A stretch of DNA of 64,000 nucleotides from an uncultured Eubacteriales bacterium (GTDB lineage: Bacteria; Bacillota; Clostridia; Oscillospirales; UBA644). The stretch spans positions 1-64,000 of the forward strand of contig CAKSBH010000009.1 of NCBI GenBank assembly GCA_934438175.1, in the 5' to 3' direction. Every line of letters begins with the position of its first letter. The stretch's first letter is position 1. The position numbers were made by a program, and so were the translations under genes. Positions 61,347 to 64,000 of this stretch are shown here, one piece after another. The notes beneath the pieces were generated by a model. It was not told the DNA's origin. It worked only from the letters and a program-made list of their open reading frames with translations, and searched no databases.

Positions 61347-61823
61347 ATGCCCATCATAAAAAAGGACGGATATGTTTTTTCTGTTTATCCCGAACAAACC
61401 GAAGAATATTATAAAACACATTCTCTTTGCGACTGTGGGTATTGCCGCAACTATTATGCACAGATAAAAGATAAACTTCCGAAATTAGACGCTTTTTTAA
61501 CATGTTTTGGGGTTGATATCTCGAAGCCGGATGAAGCAATGAGTGTTGAAACAGACAACCACATCACCTATTTTTGCGTTGATTACACCGTTTGCGGAAG
61601 TGTTGAATCCATGGGAGAATATGAAATTGACATCCATGACAATTTATTTCTGAGCATTGTTATCACAGACGGTTTTGCTTCGCCCAACGAGCAACCCGGG
61701 GAATATTTTACGATTTCCGTTATGAACATTGAACTTCCGTGGGTACTCGATGAACCTTTTCCGGGCCCAACGAAGAAGAAAACAAAAAGGATCTCTGAAA
61801 TATTCAGAAAATCATGTCCATAA
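61347..61823 (+). CDS. AT-rich hypothetical protein (158 aa)
   Basis: The 158-residue protein is unassigned to a named family. It begins with a Cys cluster CDCGYCRNYYAQI (28-40) followed by helix LPKLDAFLTCFGVDISKPDEA and a beta-rich remainder ending in NIELPWVLDEPFP and a basic tail. The pattern resembles single-gene cargo of mobile regions, possibly an immunity-type protein. Base composition is visibly more AT-rich than its neighbours, which suggests transfer. GGAG precedes the ATG. Confidence 0.75.
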   Translation: MPIIKKDGYVFSVYPEQTEEYYKTHSLCDCGYCRNYYAQIKDKLPKLDAFLTCFGVDISKPDEAMSVETDNHITYFCVDYTVCGSVESMGEYEIDIHDNLFLSIVITDGFASPNEQPGEYFTISVMNIELPWVLDEPFPGPTKKKTKRISEIFRKSCP

Positions 61824-61861
61824 TCAAAGTCCCTCTTGTGTCATCAAGAGGGACTTTTTAC
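61824..61861 (+). terminator. Terminator of the AT-rich gene
   Basis: A perfect 13-bp stem AAAGTCCCTCTTG/CAAGAGGGACTTT with a T tail. Confidence 0.92.
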
Positions 61862-61961
61862 GGGATGAAATCCGGATTGCCCGGATATCGGCTTTTGATA
61901 CCGAAACAAAAAACGGAAAACCACTTCCCGGCAAAGAATTTCTCACAGATCCGGTTTTGTT

Positions 61962-62489
61962 TTATGCCCGGATTCCGAGATCCAGGCGTTTCAGCAAAGA
62001 GATAAGCGGAACAGCAAGCGAACTGAGAACAAGGTTTCCCGCCGCATGGACGCAGTCCCACGGAAGTCCGGAAACAATCCACGCCAGCATGCCCCGGAAG
62101 CTCAGTCCGAACGCCAGTGCCTGAAACGGCGCATACAGGGTGCCATAAAGAAGTCCGTGCAGACCGGCAACCGCCATCAGAACCGGAACCCGGACTTTAT
62201 TCGGCATGGATTGGGGAAGAAGCATCACCGCACCCCACAGAATCACCCACAGATAAAGATACGGAACCCACCACAAACTGAATCCGGCGTACAGCCCTTC
62301 CATAAACACAAACAGATAAATCGGAATCAGGGCTTTTGTGCGATACACCGAGGTGTAGGCAACAATCAGCAGTGCCAGAGGATGAACATTCGGAGCCCAT
62401 TCCATAACAATTTTTCCCAAAAACATTACGGTACCAAGCAGGGAAAAAACAAGCATTTCCCGCAGGGTAAGCGTTTTTTCTTTTTTCAT
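61962..62489 (-). CDS. ECF-type transporter S component-like membrane protein
   Basis: The 175-residue protein has about five to six membrane helices, beginning LREMLVFSLLGTVMFLGKIVM. It includes YTSVYRTKALIPIYLFVFMEGLYAG and ends in a Trp-rich region and LPWDCVHAAGNLVLS, which is the layout of substrate-binding S components of energy-coupling-factor vitamin transporters. The substrate cannot be read. No ATPase or T component is adjacent, as is usual for group II S components. The ATG at 62489 has GAGGGGA upstream. Confidence 0.75.
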   Translation of the reverse strand: MKKEKTLTLREMLVFSLLGTVMFLGKIVMEWAPNVHPLALLIVAYTSVYRTKALIPIYLFVFMEGLYAGFSLWWVPYLYLWVILWGAVMLLPQSMPNKVRVPVLMAVAGLHGLLYGTLYAPFQALAFGLSFRGMLAWIVSGLPWDCVHAAGNLVLSSLAVPLISLLKRLDLGIRA

Positions 62490-62520
62490 CCCGCTCTTCC
62501 CCTCACTTTCTTTCCGGCTC

Positions 62521-62549
62521 ATTATATCACATTTTCCGGTGTTTTGCAA
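62521..62549 (-). promoter_or_regulatory. Promoter of the ECF-like gene
   Basis: On the minus strand TTGCAA, a 17-base spacer and a perfect TATAAT. Confidence 0.75.
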
Positions 62550-62561
62550 CCGTCTGCGGAC

Positions 62562-62590
62562 TTGACAAAACCGATAAGATACGATATACT
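62562..62590 (+). promoter_or_regulatory. Promoter of the BspA-like gene
   Basis: Perfect TTGACA, 17-base spacer, TATACT; divergent from the ECF-like gene. Confidence 0.8.
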
Positions 62591-62637
62591 GAAAATAATC
62601 AGAAAAAACAAAAAATATGGAAAAGGAAGAATCTTTT

Positions 62638-63990
62638 ATGAACAAAACTCCCCTTGCCCTTCTGCTTGCTGTTCTGCTGATGCTTTCTCTTGCGCTTGTC
62701 TCCTGCACGCCGAAAACGCCGGACGACAAGCCGACGCCGAGCGAAGGAGAAGAAGATCCGGAGCCGGAATGCAACCATAAGTTTGAAACATGGGAACTTC
62801 GGGAAGACGGCTATTTCAGTGTCTGCTCTGTCTGCAAAGAAGAATCCTACAACTACACGAAGGATGTTACCGAAGGTCTTGCCCTGAAATCCAACGGGAA
62901 CGGAACCTGCGCCGTAACCGGAATCGGTGAATGGGACGGCGTAGGCGCCCTGGTCATTCCGCCCGTCAACGCAGAAAACGAAACAATCACCGCCATCGCC
63001 GATACGGCATTCCAGAACCAGACCGAAATCACCTCGCTGACGCTCCCCCCCACGGTTCAGACCATCGGAGGCAATGCGTTCTTCCGTTGCACAAAGCTGG
63101 AGACCATCCAGTTTGCGGAAGGGCTTCGGGTCATCGGCGGCGGCGCATTTTGGGACTGCGTCCGACTGACGGCACTCCGGATGCCCGATACCGTGACCAC
63201 CCTGGGCGTACAGTCTGTCTATCAGTGCCGTAGCATTACCGAACTTCACATCTCCCGCAGCATCACCGAAATCGGAGCCCAGACGTTTGACAGCATTGCC
63301 GTCAAAGATCTTATTCTTCCCGACAACATCGTCCGTATCGGGGATTTTGCGTTCTGCCGCGGAATCGGGATCGAGACCATCGTCATTCCCGACAGTGTAA
63401 CAACCATCGGTGCCGACGTGTTCTCCCGCAGCAACACCATCCGCAGCATCCGTGTGGGGAAAAATGTCCGCTCTCTCGGTGCCAACACGTTCAATCAGAA
63501 TTCCAATCTGGAGACCATTGTCTTTGAAGGTCCTCTCAAGGACATTCCCGACGGGCTGTTCTATATGGATTCCTCTCTGTCTTTTGTCATCCCGAAGGAA
63601 ACCGAAACCGTCGGAGAAAAATCGTTCGCCCGTTGCAAGGGAGTTTCCGTCGATCCGGAAAACGAACACCTCAAGTCGGTTGACAACATGGTTCTGAGCA
63701 AAGACGGAAAAATCCTGTACTCCTACGCTTCCGGTGACGGTGCCGAAACCCTGGTCATTCCGGACGGCGTGGAAGAAATTTACAAATCTGCCCTCTATTA
63801 CGCAAAATTCAAATCCATTTCCCTTCCGGCATCACTGAAGACCGTCCGTGCCGAAGCGTTTGTCAAATGCAAGTGGCTGAAGGATGTGACCTTCCGCGGA
63901 ACGGAAGAAGAGTGGAACAATATCATGATCAGTTCGTTGAACAACGGAAATGACTTTTTGAAAAACGCAACCATAACCTTTGAAAAATAA
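62638..63990 (+). CDS. BspA-like leucine-rich-repeat lipoprotein
   Basis: The 450-residue lipoprotein has a signal peptide with lipobox LVSC (Cys about 22), a Pro/Glu-rich linker, a Cys pair region (CNHKFETW...CSVC) and then about a dozen BspA/TpLRR-type leucine-rich repeats. These carry the typical LTLPPTVQTIGGNAFFRC and IVIPDSVTTIGADVFSRS pattern. BspA-like proteins bind host or bacterial surface ligands. The ATG at 62638 has AAGGAAG 8 bases upstream; an ATG 21 bases earlier lacks one. It ends 10 bases before the window edge. Confidence 0.92.
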   Translation: MNKTPLALLLAVLLMLSLALVSCTPKTPDDKPTPSEGEEDPEPECNHKFETWELREDGYFSVCSVCKEESYNYTKDVTEGLALKSNGNGTCAVTGIGEWDGVGALVIPPVNAENETITAIADTAFQNQTEITSLTLPPTVQTIGGNAFFRCTKLETIQFAEGLRVIGGGAFWDCVRLTALRMPDTVTTLGVQSVYQCRSITELHISRSITEIGAQTFDSIAVKDLILPDNIVRIGDFAFCRGIGIETIVIPDSVTTIGADVFSRSNTIRSIRVGKNVRSLGANTFNQNSNLETIVFEGPLKDIPDGLFYMDSSLSFVIPKETETVGEKSFARCKGVSVDPENEHLKSVDNMVLSKDGKILYSYASGDGAETLVIPDGVEEIYKSALYYAKFKSISLPASLKTVRAEAFVKCKWLKDVTFRGTEEEWNNIMISSLNNGNDFLKNATITFEK

Positions 63991-64000
63991 CGCGAAGCGC

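Noticed and set aside
1..64000. CRISPR arrays, rRNA genes, full tRNA genes and insertion-sequence transposases
   Set aside because: No regularly spaced repeats, rRNA-like sequence, complete tRNA or transposase frame was seen on either strand.

Overview
The window looks like a chromosomal segment of a spore-forming, Gram-positive anaerobe of the class Clostridia, probably a gut lineage near the Oscillospirales. This is inferred from gene content; no rRNA is present. Supporting signs are spoIVB, a SpoVD-like penicillin-binding protein, two DUF1540 domains, a perfect SigG-type promoter, meso-DAP-type MurE, a GTP-type PEP carboxykinase, and scattered plant-glycan genes (alpha-galactosidase, L-rhamnose isomerase, acetylxylan-esterase-like lipoprotein). 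Strong -35/-10 promoters with 17-bp spacing and U-tract hairpin terminators separate most transcription units.

Layout. Bases 1-2218 are the right end of an integrated mobile element (parB, parA and a small excisionase-like gene). It stops inside a tRNA-Leu gene, whose 3' half and terminator remain at 2219-2310. From 2400 to 13000 come a DUF1836 regulator, a GH27 alpha-galactosidase coupled to a small zinc protein, a DUF1540 protein, two tandem giant membrane-anchored lamin-tail/CotH proteins, and rhaA. The leftward cell-wall and division (dcw) cluster fills 13147-26788: mraZ-rsmH-ftsL-pbp-murE-murF-mraY-ftsW-murG-murA-ftsQ-ftsZ, without murD, murC, murB or ftsA. Next, rightward, come polA, an unusual arginine-phosphatase/acetyltransferase fusion and tsaD, then a 31-residue membrane microprotein, a mazF-type toxin without antitoxin, and an anchored carbohydrate-binding protein.

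The 33500-46800 stretch holds degV, a PLP lyase overlapping an ATP-grasp ligase, a candidate SigG-driven Cys-rich protein, pckG, a five-gene branched-chain amino-acid ABC operon, queH, uvrC and ptsH. From 47000 to 56000 lie spoIVB, an alkyltransferase-like/DUF1284 fusion, and a tightly packed leftward train recA-recX-rimO-pgsA-cysS-recG. The right end (56200-64000) carries a CDF metal transporter with a WYL regulator, an orphan ParB-like protein, an SGNH esterase lipoprotein, an AT-rich orphan gene, an ECF-type membrane protein and a BspA-like leucine-rich-repeat lipoprotein.

The genes are mostly housekeeping: envelope synthesis and division, DNA repair, tRNA and ribosome modification. The items most worth follow-up are the tRNA-Leu integration boundary, the two domain fusions, the tandem CotH pair, the altered FtsZ loop, the PLP/ATP-grasp pair and the SigG-type microgene.
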